DNA from: Cyathus striatus | Taxonomy: Eukaryota > Basidiomycota > Agaricomycetes > Agaricales > Nidulariaceae | Direction of reading: 5' to 3' | Assembly (NCBI GenBank): GCA_025738555.1 | Contig: JAOVFP010000001.1 | Location: forward strand, 5,952,001-6,016,000 | Length of the DNA stretch: 64,000 nt | Shown here: one piece after another, positions 23,230 through 33,740 of the stretch | Numbering within the stretch: position 1 is the first letter of the stretch | Layout: each line of letters starts with the position of its first letter | Made by a program: the position numbers and the translations under genes | The notes under the pieces: model-generated | The model's input: only the letters and a program-made list of their open reading frames with translations | What the model was told of the DNA's origin: nothing | Database searches by the model: none

Positions 23230-23606
23230 TGTAACAACCCCATGACATTGTCCACCTCTTGTTTCTCAATGTGCTCATTGTCCAACTCTCATCATTCATT
23301 GTCCCAGTTCTTTACTTGTTCCTGTTTCATTCCCCTTCACATATCTATGATATATTACTTTCCTTCACCCTCAGCAACAGAGCTAGTTAGCTCCTTACTA
23401 TTGTTTATTCTCTCACATTGGACTATTACTACTGTTGTCTCAAGGAGTACTTACCCCACCTATAACCTGATATTGGACCTTAGGAATAGTATTTAAGACC
23501 TAGAGTACTTTCGTGTTTAGACAGTGAATCATATCCTTACAACTGCAATTCCTCTCATGTGACAAAACTCCTAAACTGTCACAAGACATAACAGGCTTTT
23601 GCTACA
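23230..23606 (+). repeat. 3' LTR of gypsy element 1 (377 bp)
   Basis: Same length as the 5' LTR and differs from it mainly at CpG sites. The purine-rich CCTAGAGGGCATA just upstream may be part of the polypurine tract. Confidence 0.88.
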
Positions 23607-24814
23607 TGTGGCTTCATATTCACTGTTCCTCTCTGTGCCCACTCGCTTGCAGGCCCAACTCCATTGTGCACCAGCACTCAATGCATTCTGTTTATGCTGT
23701 CCCTTTGTCATTTGCACTGGAGAATGGACCAGTGGATTTTTTGGCCAGGATAGCCTTCACTATCATTTAGTTTGTGAGTTTTACAACCTACTTAAACAGT
23801 TATTGTACCTGAATGCAACCCCCACAGACCTTGTGCACCTCCACTCCTCTTAACATCTTTGTCAGCTTGTGATAAAATAGGTAACTCAACTTCTACATCC
23901 CACCAGTTCCCACTTCTCGGATTGACTTTACTTACTGAGCAGTTATACATCATCAGCAACCCTCCTACAACTGCCATATCACACCTCTGTAACCTTTTGA
24001 TCACAATACTATGCGATGTCATTGTGAACTCCAAATTGGACAGCTATCTTGCATATCTACTTATGGAGGAGAGCATGAATATGAGGTTGAGGTGGGTATG
24101 GGGGAAAGTAATAAAAGCTAAGGCGCACATATAGGATGAGGTGAACATGGGGTATGAACACACCATGCATAGTATGACTGCCTTCTCATCCTGAGTACAT
24201 CATCCCCTCCCTCTGCATCAGATCTGTCATAGACAGCGACACACAGGGGTTCAGCTTGTGATTTGTGTGTTGTTCATGGAGTGTGGTTGAAGTGTAAGTA
24301 ATGTGCTGCAAAGTGTGTTCTGTGGGTGTCAATGATGTCATTTCGTGTTAGTGTTCCCCTCTGCCAATGTCATATCAGTGCCTGTCATAATCTGGCAGCA
24401 CTCTTTTGTCAGTTCTCCTTCTGCCTACATCACCTATTTGAATTGAGGACACCAGGATTTGCCACTTGAGAACATCAGTTTGTGATCCCATGGTCATACT
24501 TTTCACCCTTCATTGGTTCATTGGTTCATTGTTCTGTGTCTGTAAATCTGATATGCTAAGTTCTGAAAGCATTGTATCACCTATCCACCTCTCTTTCTCT
24601 GCTTGCCTTGATTTTTACCCATTGTCTTTTGGTCTTTGCATCCAGTCTCTCCAGTCTGTTATCCTTTTCTAGCAGTTCTGTTTCATGGGCTTGCAGTAAT
24701 ATTGAGTTATTGAGGTTCCCCTTGAGCAATCATTAATCAACTCCAACTACTTTACTTATAACACATTCATTTTCTCTGTAACATTTTCTTTAATTTTTAC
24801 TGTGTTACATGTTT
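23607..24814. other. Gene-free repeat-derived stretch
   Basis: Continues the repeat R sequence interrupted by gypsy element 1. Several ORFs under 100 codons are present, but I find no domain or conserved partner. Confidence 0.4.
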
Positions 24815-24930
24815 TCTTAATAGGGTAGGTACAAGCAAGGTATCTCCCAGATGAAAATGAGTTCCACTTTTTGTCATTCACATGATTTCTCTCACAGTCA
24901 CATGTGTGCCTCGTTCTCACTCCTGCTCTC
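24815..24930 (+). repeat. Interspersed repeat R, copy b
   Basis: CAAGCAAGGTATCTCCCAGA and then GATGAAAATGAGTTCCACTT match copy a (12900-12978) with scattered changes. Confidence 0.45.
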
Positions 24931-24958
24931 TCTCTCTCTCCCTCTCTCTCTCTCTCTT
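24922..24958 (+). repeat. CT microsatellite
   Basis: Nearly pure (CT)n with one CCC interruption. Confidence 0.8.
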
Positions 24959-24978
24959 GGCATCTATCCCAGCATATT

Positions 24979-25195
24979 TGGCTTGGGCTCGACAGTCCCA
25001 ACTGGCAATGGTGTGTAGGTCTCAGATGATGACCATGGTGGGCGCATATTTCACTCAGGTGGTCCCAACTGGTGATGGCAGGTAGGTCTCAGATAACCAT
25101 GGTGGGTGCATATTTGGCTCTGGTGTGTATTTGGCTTGGGCTTGAAGGTCTCAACTGACAATGGCGGGTAGGTGTCAGATGACTGTGGTGGGTCT
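24979..25195 (+). repeat. Imperfect tandem repeat, about three units of 65-80 bp
   Basis: Units share GGTAGGTCTCAGATGA-type and CATGGTGGG(C/T)GCATATTT segments, with TCCCAACTGG or TCTCAACTGA between them. Not coding in a conserved frame. Confidence 0.6.
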
Positions 25196-26084
25196 GACCA
25201 GAGGGATAATACTGAAAGCAACTGTCTGCTTAGAGTGGAGGGTGGAGATGCCCAGAGAACTTTCAGAAGTGCCTGTCATGCCATCCTCTCCATGTCTTTT
25301 TTTCTCCCCTCCCTCTCTGTCAGCACCTCACATGGTATTTTCTCCCTCTCTCGTCGTTGTCATTGTTGGCATGTCCATTTGTCCATTTTCACCCCGCATG
25401 TCCTCTTTCAGCCTCATTTCATTTTCACCCCACATGTCCTCTTTCAGCCTCATTTCATTTCCGACTTAGTACCTCTATTATCCACCTTGCTCTTCCAGCA
25501 CTTGAACCTTCTTGTACATTCAAACATTCATGTACCACCCACCACCTTGAGCTCACTGTGCGCACACCAATGTCTGCTGTTCTCACTGCGAATGTGCCTC
25601 CAGATCCCATGGTTAATCTGCATCAGCAGTACTGGTTCATATGTATTTGACATGCCACAGGGTGATGTGTGTTTGAGCTGTCCACAATAGATGTGACCTG
25701 ACTAGTATGCAACTTAGATGCAAAAATTGAATGTTGCAGGTACTCCCTGGCTCATACTGCACTCCCCCCCCTCCACTTGTTTTCTCCTCTCCATCGTGCA
25801 TGATGAGTGGATCTTGAAGCCCAGTGAAAAGTCAGTCCAGCGAAATCTAGTATTTACAGACACTGCCAAACAACCTTTCTTGGTGTGCAGGTCCATGTGC
25901 ATCTTCTCTGTCTTCTTCCACATCCTCCACTCTTCCTCTTCCTCTCACTTTCCCCTTTCCTCCTCCTCTGCCCTTTCTGCACCACCCTCTCCTTTCCCTC
26001 TTCCACAGGACCCCACTATTATGCATCTGCATAGCACATGCAGAGTTGAGCACCCTGTACAAATCCCAGACTGGCCCCACTAGC
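25196..26084. other. Gene-free stretch with a 35-bp direct duplication
   Basis: At about 25388-25462 the segment TTTCACCCCRCATGTCCTCT and its following CAGCCTCATT occur twice in tandem. ORFs here (25172-25690 and 25718-26083) have low-complexity Ser/Pro/Phe composition and no recognisable domain. Confidence 0.4.
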
Positions 26085-26088
26085 CCAG

Positions 26089-27460
26089 TGTGGAGGAATT
26101 AACTCGTTGACGTGCAGCGGGCATCACACCTGACTTTATTGAATAACTACAATAACCCTAGACGAGAGCAGTTAGAACACGAGATGGCTAAGAGAACTTA
26201 GCTTATTGGTTTGAGGTTGTTGTCAACACTTCCTATTTGACTTGGTAACTCAGAATCTCAGTATACGTGTGCAGAGAATAGCCAGAAAGGGAGGTAAATT
26301 CCTAGGTCTGTACCCCTCAAGTATATACATTTGCAGCAATGAGACAGGATGGTGCCATGTGTACTCTCACGTCACCAGAGCCCAGAAAAGTAAGGTACAT
26401 GAAGGAATGTGAATTTGAAATGTGGAAGCAAAGGGTAAATAGAAAATGAGTGGTAGAGTAAGAATTGTAATGTAATAGAATGGGACCATAATAAGGAAAG
26501 TAGAGTCAATGAGTACTTACCACCTCAACATTCCTAACACTAATGAATGATGATGGTGACTCTCGCTTGACGTTACCACTAGGTACGATGTTGGAGCAAG
26601 ATGACAAAAGGCTACCCTCCCTGGAAGTAGCTGCGCAGTGGACAAGGCTGCAGCTCAACAACACGTAGTTAGTGGCGGGGTGCTTGGTCATCGGACGCTC
26701 GTGGTCGGAGTAATCAGAGGGGAGTAGAGACGAAGAATAGGCCTAGACAGTATCATAACAGAAAACAAATAGCAAAAGAAAGGAAAAAGATCGAGAGGAA
26801 AAAGAATAAAACGAACAGATATACAATAAACCCAATGCCTCGACCTGAGTCCCTTATCCTTCCACCAGTAAGAAAATAGCATGATGAGGGTAAAGACCCG
26901 GTCATCGTGCCTTGGCATTCAAAACACCAGTCTTGAGGACCAAACGAGTGTCTTGATAAGAAAGAGGGGTCTTGAGTGGGTGTACAACCCTAAGCCCTAG
27001 CATATTGCGCTGTCTGAGGAGTGCATTGTGCCAGCAAGGTCTGAGCGTCGTCCAGAAAGGCCTTTTGGGCACGTACCGGGAGCCTAGAGAATGCGAGAAA
27101 AGGTGAAAGCAGGGGGGTAATACGAATAGTAAGGAGTAAGAGTATCCGAGACGCGTTATGGTGCATGCGAAACACGACAGCGCACAGGCGAGTCACATGT
27201 TATTTGGCTATGGCTTCCCTTTATTTGGTCAGACCACGACACGTCTCTAAGTCCACGCAATAAGAGAAATAGAATTAATAAAACCTAAGTGTGCTGGCAC
27301 AACACTTTTGGTAGGCAGAAGCAAGGCCATATAAATGAAGATATAGAATGTTATAGTAAGTAGAAGTAGATAGTTTGAGATAAAAGATAAAAGAAATGAA
27401 GTAATGCATCATATAAGTATAATACTGGGATACACCAGTATACCATCTACTTCCTCCACA
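26089..27460. mobile_element. Solo LTR candidate, 1372 bp
   Basis: Ends are a 10-bp perfect inversion, TGTGGAGGAA and TTCCTCCACA, with TG...CA termini. It is flanked by the 4-bp repeat CCAG at 26085-26088 and 27461-27464. No long ORF is present. Length and ends fit a solo LTR. The 4-bp duplication is short, and a TIR element cannot be excluded. Confidence 0.6.
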
Positions 27461-27464
27461 CCAG

Positions 27465-28530
27465 GCCCTATTTTCAATGTTGGCATCTTCAAACTGGAAG
27501 AAAAACTATATGTGCGATCATTTGTTCATTCTATTGCAATGTGTATGTACTCTGACTCTTACTCACATTCTTGTTTTTCCCTGTTCCCAGTTGCTGATAG
27601 CAATCTGGATTAGCCTTCATGTATGTCTTTCAGTATTTCTACTATTTTGTCTTAACTGATACTTAAAGTGCATAAATGCAGATTTTGGAGCTGGATCACA
27701 CTCAGATTTGACTCTGCTGTAGAGCAGGTGTTCTGCCTGCATGGTGGAATCAACATATGTCTGCACAATACCCCCTGACACTCTTGAAATCGGACTGACT
27801 TCTCCCCAATGCTGGATGAACTATCATGCTAACAAGCAACCCAAGCACTCAGTTATGGACACATGAAGCTAGGGACTCTGGAACTAGCTCACAAGTTGGG
27901 GATCTCAACATCAGCAACTTAACATCCATCCTCTTCTACCCACCATCATTACATTTCCCACTTCTATTCATATCACACTTATCTCTCTTCACAATTTATA
28001 TACAAAATCCTTACACTGTCTCTCCTTGAAACACTCATTTATTTTACTATCACACTCTTGGCTTCAAGAAGTTTTTATTTGCTCTTTTAGGTATAGTTTC
28101 CTACCCTCTTTCCTAGATAAACCATGTATCTAGGTCTCTAAAAATTCAGCGAACTTCACCTCACTTTTCTACCTTGTTCTCAGCCTCTCATTTCATGTTT
28201 ACTTTTCATCTCTATTGTTCTCTGTCACTCTCTTTGTTCACAGCAAGTCTCACTTGTTTGAAAACACTCAAGAACTTTGTCTCAAAGTTGTGACTCTGTT
28301 GTGCCAATCTACCTCTCATTTATATCGCTACCACCCTCTCCTTCTCAACCTTAGGACCTTAATGCTGGACAGACATGCCAGTGGCTCACATTCCTTTGTC
28401 TAGGAACCTTCAAACCTCACATTTCCCCTTCACTGCAATATAATGTAACATCAATTACTGCATACCAAAGTATGAGTACTTCATTCTTTGTTTCTCTTAT
28501 GCCATTTAACATCCACTTTCTCTGATACAG
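27465..28530. other. Gene-free stretch
   Basis: AT-rich, with only short ORFs lacking domains; nothing recognised. Confidence 0.4.
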
Positions 28531-28908
28531 TGTTAGCGACAGACAAGCTAAATGCTCAAAGTCAAACTTAAACACTCAAATATGGAAAGAGGAATGAATC
28601 TTATTTCTTGTCTGGATTAAATGAGCACAAGAATAGCGAACTACTGACTAGAAAGACCATATTTATAGAAATAATCCATGAGGAGAACACATGTAATACT
28701 ACTTACACTACAATGCATGTAACTGTGCTTCTACATTAACTCATGTATAATGTATGGCTGAACTGTGCAACTGTGCCCAAAGTCTTGATGAGTAACGTAT
28801 GTTGATACACATGGTATCCGTGTTGTGTGTCATGTGATTAGTCACATGACATAGATAAGATGTGATTAGATAATAAAAAAAGATTAGATAAGAAGTGAAG
28901 TCCTGACA
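28531..28908 (-). mobile_element. Solo LTR candidate, 378 bp
   Basis: Read on the minus strand it starts TGTCAGGACTT and ends GTCGCTAACA. It has a TATA-like TCTATAAATATG at about 28655-28666 and an AATAAGA signal-like motif downstream, the order expected in an LTR. Flanks share only CAG (left ATACAG, right CAGGCC), so the target duplication is not convincing. Confidence 0.45.
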
Positions 28909-29974
28909 CAGGCCTTTGTCTACTTTTGACGAACACAGATAACCTGGTGACTCAGTGAGTCAGCTTGAATTTTTATCCCAGATAAATCATTTGTTGACTT
29001 ACTATAGCATGGGGTGTATTGCATATGTACAACCAGACACTACTCTATCAATCATAGATGTAGTAGTCATCAAGCTGGATCATTTGATTGAAGACAAGCC
29101 CCACATGTAGGCCTGGAGTGGGAGCTGGAGGTGGCTAGTTGTGGGGAGAGACGGCAGGGACTACCACAGGGATATAGAAAGAGAGGAGCATCTGCAGATG
29201 CTGGTAACCGAGCTCATATTTACTACTCTGCCAATTTACTTGCAATCCGTACTAATCCCTCCTCCAGGTAATAAGGTAACTCCACATGAAAAAAATGTTA
29301 TACATAAATTAGACCCTCTGGTATCTCTACCACTAAGCAGGCATCATCACACTGTTTATTAATCCCAATCTTGGACTCTTACTTACTCCAACATGCAATC
29401 CATACTGTAGTTGTTTTCCTTATTTATTAACTTATTTCTTTCTTTCCTTCATGCAAGCAAGGTTTCAGTCAATGAAGTTAACACTTTCAAGTAGTCTGTC
29501 TGGGTTAAAATAGGTTGCACTTTTCGACCTTCACATGCATTCTCCCACAATCACCTGTTTTCACTCAGCCCTCACCCACCCAGACTTTGCGGATGTTATC
29601 AGGCCAGGAATATATTGAAACCAACTCCTCCATGCAACTGTTGAACTTGTTTTCAAACTCACTTATTATCTGCTACAAGGTAACCATTCTAACTATCCTT
29701 GTATTTGACACACTGCTATTTGCAATTTATACTATATTCTCTCCTCCTCCTTACACCATTATGGAATCTTGCAAACTTGATCAATGTATTGCATCATCTA
29801 GTAGACATACTGCTTATTAATGTTCTATTCAATATGTACTCCTTATCTCAGAGTCTCAGACAAATTTACGTCATTTACTTACTTACTTTTGTTTTACTAA
29901 TAAGTGCAAGCAAGGTTTTCGTTGATGAAGTTGATGCTTCTGAGTTTTAAGTTGAGGGATTAATGCAACATGAA
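28909..29974. other. Gene-free stretch with further repeat R copies
   Basis: About 29455-29570 (AAAATAGGTTGCACTTTTCG) is repeat R copy c, and about 29900-29935 (GCAAGCAAGGTTTTCGTTGA) matches the segment preceding copy c. No gene recognised. Confidence 0.4.
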
Positions 29975-30068
29975 CAAATAACTTGTGGGGATGCCCAATT
30001 CTCAGTTATGGCGCCACGCCATGACACATAGTCACACTGTGTGACAGTCCTGAAACTTGAAGCCAGAC
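29975..30068 (+). repeat. Left arm of a large inverted repeat
   Basis: ATAACTTGTGGGGATGCCCAAT, then a CACTGTGTGACAGTCCTGAAACTTGAAG-like segment, matches the complement of about 33181-33273. The core GGGGATGCCCAAT (13 bp) is perfect in both arms. The arms enclose 3.1 kb that includes the Helentron-like element and three copies of a 230-bp repeat. Confidence 0.55.
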
Positions 30069-30384
30069 ATATTTTTTGACATTCCTCCTTCCACATCTAA
30101 TCTACCATCATGAAATAACTTGTATTATGTTTGTATAGATTAGTCCATTATAAAATGTTTTGTTTTGAAGTATACATAAATATAACAAAAGAAAACTCAG
30201 ATAGTTTCATAATCTGTGCAATTTTGGCAGGGGAAAACCATTTTGAATAGAACTCAACACCCAATTATCGGATCGACTTGTGTTATAGAGAAAAATTGTA
30301 CTACCCATTGAGGAGAACAAACGCCCGCGATTAGAATTTTAAATTTAACACCTTAAGGCATATTTCGACCAAAAAAATCGCTAC

Positions 30385-30650
30385 TTTTACATATTCCGGT
30401 TCATAAATAAAAAATATAAATGCGGAGAGTTGTAGCCATCGATGAGTAGTGCAAAAACGCTCTATATATCGTATACATCTGTGCAGTGGTTGTTGTGTTC
30501 TATACAGTTTAGTATCTGACCTACTGTGAGGTGCCCCAAGGCCAAAGCAAGCATGCGCAAATAAGAACTTAATAGATTCCATGCTTCGACAACATGGCTT
30601 AACACTTCTTCTTTCATCACCCCATTCAATCTATATACTCAGGATACTTT
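30385..30650 (+). repeat. TATAAATGCGG repeat, copy 1 of 3
   Basis: Starts AATAAAAAATATAAATGCGG and continues through GTAGCCATCGATGAGTAGTG, CGTGCAGTGGTTG-like and ACCAAAGCAAACATG-like segments. Copies at about 32535-32760 and 32895-33062 are in the same orientation. No conserved ORF on either strand; function unknown. Confidence 0.75.
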
Positions 30651-31184
30651 TAGATTGGTTTCTACAGTATATAAGCGGATTATTGAGCCATAATTATTCC
30701 CACTACCTTTTAAGGTAGTTGGGTTATAGGGACGTCTGATTTCCCTATAAGGCGATTTACAGGTTCGTGAACGGGATCTTAACCTGATTGGTTGGAGCCT
30801 GTGACAATCCTGTGACCGCTGTCGAATTCAGTCATCTCAGATCCTCTCGCTGTTTTTTGTATTCGGATAGTGTGAGGGTTAACATCTGTCGCTCTTCGCC
30901 ACGTACTGAACCACTGTTACCACCACATTATCATATCTCCACTGTGTCTATGCCCATCTCCTTCTCCCCAGCGTCATGAGTACGTGATATCGGACTAATC
31001 TTGCTATAAATGGACTTATATATGCTCGTACGACGTAGTTGCTCTAACTCAAGAAAGGCGCAGTTCCTCTTGTTGAAGAGTACATCTTCAGTATGAACAC
31101 GATTGTTGTTGTGCTTTGCTTTATTGAAGGCTCGAAGGACTCATCCATACGGTCATTCATACTGAATATGGATTCGAGTTCGGT

Positions 31185-31916
31185 ATGCCTGGGATGGTTG
31201 AAGGTAACCTAGTTCTATTACTTGCGAAACCAACTCTGCTGTGCATTCTAAAACTGAACACAAGCTCCGTTACTGCCGCACCATCATCATCAGTAATTCC
31301 AACAACAAGTAGTTCAAACATATCTGGGGCCTCAACCCCAAGTACTTCCAACACGATGAACACAGCGAGCTTTGGCGACTCAACACTTGTAGTAGCTACA
31401 CTATATGACACTCCTTCGATGGGTGTCTCTACCAATTTCCCGACGTCCACCACATCGATGGCACTGCCCTCTCAAGGTTCTACTGCCTCTAGACCAGTAA
31501 GGAGCAAAGTTGGGGCTGTAGTTGCGGAGATTGTCAGAATAGCGGTTATAAGCGTAGGAAGATGGTTTATTCGAACTCATAAGTCTGGGTTCATGACAAT
31601 ACGAAAGCGAAATGCTCAGCCTTTCAATTGGGAAGCATCAGCAAGGAATGATACAGTACTGCGACCATTCAATTCGCAAACCTTACGGAATGGCATTACG
31701 CTGGCAAGTTTTTTCTCTTTCGTTTTCTATCGGATGTTGGCCCTATGCATTTCCTTTGCTTTAATAGTATCGAATGAACGTCTCAGTTGCTTTGCTCTAT
31801 TTCGAGTCGGTTGCGATATGGTGTATTACTTGTGGGTGTTTTACAATGTAGTTGCACTTGCATATGCTGACATATGGGTTACTACCTTATTGACTTGCTG
31901 GGTACAGTGGGGCTGA
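31185..31916 (+). CDS. S/T-rich single-pass membrane protein-like ORF (possibly captured fragment)
   Basis: A 243-codon open frame. Residues ~28-105 are very rich in Ser/Thr (SSSVIPTTSSSNISGASTP), then a hydrophobic segment (KVGAVVAEIVRIAVISVG) with basic residues after it (RTHKSGF, RKRNAQPF). This is the usual plan of fungal cell-surface proteins with an O-glycosylated ectodomain, one membrane helix and a short tail, though the helix is weakened by two charged residues. A GTAACC donor-like site lies at 31205, so the true N-terminus is uncertain. A further open stretch begins after the acceptor CTGTGCAG at 32051 and is Pro-rich. The ORF lies wholly inside the Helentron-like element. Confidence 0.4.
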   Translation: MPGMVEGNLVLLLAKPTLLCILKLNTSSVTAAPSSSVIPTTSSSNISGASTPSTSNTMNTASFGDSTLVVATLYDTPSMGVSTNFPTSTTSMALPSQGSTASRPVRSKVGAVVAEIVRIAVISVGRWFIRTHKSGFMTIRKRNAQPFNWEASARNDTVLRPFNSQTLRNGITLASFFSFVFYRMLALCISFALIVSNERLSCFALFRVGCDMVYYLWVFYNVVALAYADIWVTTLLTCWVQWG

Positions 31917-32051
31917 TTGCGCTCTGGAGTCTAATGTCTTCATCCATTCAGATCATCTGAGACCACAATACTGAGTGAGTCTGATCTGCTTTTTCAGTTA
32001 CCTCTATCGTTTTCATGGATTTGTTCTTTCGTGGTTCTCTCCCCTGTGCAG

Positions 32052-32232
32052 GATGCACTGACAGACCCACCAGGTCCTGCAAAACCAATTGCTCCGAACC
32101 CGCCTCAGGCAACCAAATTGTTACAACCTCCAATTCCGCCATTGCCACAGGAGTTGTTGAGCCAGAATCTGCTGCGAAAAAGAGTCAGAATGGCCACAGC
32201 ACCAACGACACCCCCCCAAAAAATAAAAAATA
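32052..32232 (+). other. Possible Pro-rich exon
   Basis: After CCCCTGTGCAG the frame reads DALTDPPGPAKPIAPNPPQA and ends near 32232. It could be a later exon of the gene at 31185, but the splice donor is not settled. Confidence 0.25.
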
Positions 32233-32534
32233 AAAGAGATTTCCCTAGTATTCATACTTTCTTCCTATGCCAGTATGTACACACCTTATTTGCTACATTC
32301 ATCCTATGTACATTCTTTGTAAATTGTAATATATACATCTTTTTCTCACTTCGATTATCGATACCCCACACTCAGCCATTGTATCAATCTACAGTAAGTC
32401 CTCCTAAGGTAGTGGGCAGTGCCGCTTGCCGGCCCTATTTCTTTATATATATTTGCATTAAAATGCTATATATTCATGGCAGAAACAGTGTACTTAGCTC
32501 GAAAATTTATGATTTCTGCACATATAAGTTTGAA

Positions 32535-32760
32535 AATAAAAAATATAAATGCGGATAATTGTAGCCATCGATGAGTAGTGTGAAAACGCTCTATTAACCA
32601 TATCGATCCGTGCAGTGGTTGCTTCGTTCTATACAATTTGGTACTACCCTATGACCAAAGCAAACATGCGCAAACATGAGCTCAGATATTGATTACATGC
32701 TTCGACAACATGGTTTAATGCTTCTTCCTTCATCCTCCATTCGATCTACACAACCAGAAT
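32535..32760 (+). repeat. TATAAATGCGG repeat, copy 2 of 3
   Basis: See copy 1. It shares AGCTCGAAAATTTATGATTT upstream with copy 3, so copies 2 and 3 form a longer direct duplication about 360 bp apart. Confidence 0.75.
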
Positions 32761-32894
32761 GCTCCAGGATCAATTTATGCAATTCATAGGTAGAATACTG
32801 AAGCAAAATTGGATGTATTTACATTAAAATTGATGTATTCATGGCAAAATAGTGTACTTAGCTCGAAAATTTATGATTTCTGCACATGTAAGTT

Positions 32895-33062
32895 TGAAAA
32901 TAAAAAATATAAATGCGGAGCATTGTAGCCATCGATTAATAGTGTGAAAACGCTCTATTAATCATATCGATCCGTGCAGTGGTTGCTTCGTTCTATACAA
33001 TTTAGTGCTGCTCTATGACCAAAGCAAACATGTGCAAACATGAACTTCATATATTCCATGCC
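32895..33062 (+). repeat. TATAAATGCGG repeat, copy 3 of 3
   Basis: See copies 1 and 2. Confidence 0.75.
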
Positions 33063-33180
33063 TTGCACCTTATATAGTTGATTTATAGTTTATATGTGCG
33101 TGTATATGTATTCTATATGCTCTAAGCTACTTGATAGTAAAAAAATTGTGTCAATTTGATGAAAGATTGAGGTAAAACAG

Positions 33181-33273
33181 GCCGACTTCAGGTTTTGTGA
33201 CAGCAGTGTGACGTGACGTGATATTTGGGGGCCACGTGACATAAAGGCATTGGGCATCCCCAAAATAAGTTAT
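33181..33273 (-). repeat. Right arm of a large inverted repeat
   Basis: Inverse partner of 29975-30068, with ATTGGGCATCCCC in common. Confidence 0.55.
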
Positions 33274-33275
33274 CG

Positions 33276-33740
33276 AAGATTTCGCATCGAAATATTGAGT
33301 TGCAATGTGCACTTCCATTCCATGCACCAACCAAACATCTTTTCATATATTTTATTGCAGATGTGACTCCGCTTAATGCATTGAGACATTTTATTGTAGA
33401 TCTATTGTACATGCAATACCTGTGGTTAACTTCAACTTTAAGTGCTTTGACGCCACAATTCAGTGTTACAACTATGTAGGTTCGTACCTCTGCTACCACG
33501 GGCAGCATTCTCCGAACATATCACGATTGCATGGTAATCAGGGGCATTTTATTCTCTGAGTACTATAATTAAGTGTGAAACTGATCACGAAGGAAACTGG
33601 TACGACACACACATGATGTCCCGGTGCTGTCTTAAAATCGATTGCGCCACACCTACACCAGCATTGTTGTATTTTCTTTCTTGTTTCTCCGACGTAATTA
33701 TCTTCACATCTTTCGATTATATGAGACTCGCCATATGTCA
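33276..33740. other. Gene-free stretch
   Basis: ORFs on both strands (33538-33771 minus and 33613-33801 plus) without domains. It may include upstream sequence or exons of gene X copy 2. Confidence 0.35.

Larger units (their letters stand above)
12979..23606 (+). mobile_element. Ty3/gypsy LTR retrotransposon 1, complete but dead
   Basis: Two 377-bp LTRs (12979-13355 and 23230-23606), both TGTAAC...GCTACA, flank gag-, protease-, RT-, RNase H- and integrase-like coding in that order, which is the Ty3/gypsy order. The target duplication is CGTGG at 12974-12978 and TGTGG at 23607-23611, a one-base difference of CpG type. Reading frames are broken by TGA stops and frameshifts, and a 766-bp solo LTR is nested at 17091. 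The protease Asp and one RT Asp are mutated. It can no longer be autonomous. Confidence 0.88.
30691..32451 (-). mobile_element. Helentron-like element with internal ORF (orientation minus)
   Basis: One end is the hairpin CCCACTACCTTTTAAGGTAG (30699 on), followed by TTGGGTTATAGGG and CCCTATAAGGCGATTTACAG. The other is GGTAGTGGGC...GCTTGCCGGCC near 32408-32433. Both ends match the nested element at 45720-48249 in inverse orientation, over about 110 and 45 bp, while the interiors differ. A hairpin at one end and short asymmetric inverted repeats are known for Helentrons; the assignment is inferred. No helicase or Rep gene is present. Confidence 0.45.

Noticed and set aside
30331..30582. 83-codon ORF over repeat copy 1
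   Set aside because: The frame is broken by stops in repeat copies 2 and 3, so the repeat is not conserved as coding.
33188..33508. 106-codon minus-strand ORF with many Cys
   Set aside because: Its 3' part overlaps the inverted-repeat arm at 33181-33273, and no homologous frame exists in the other arm.
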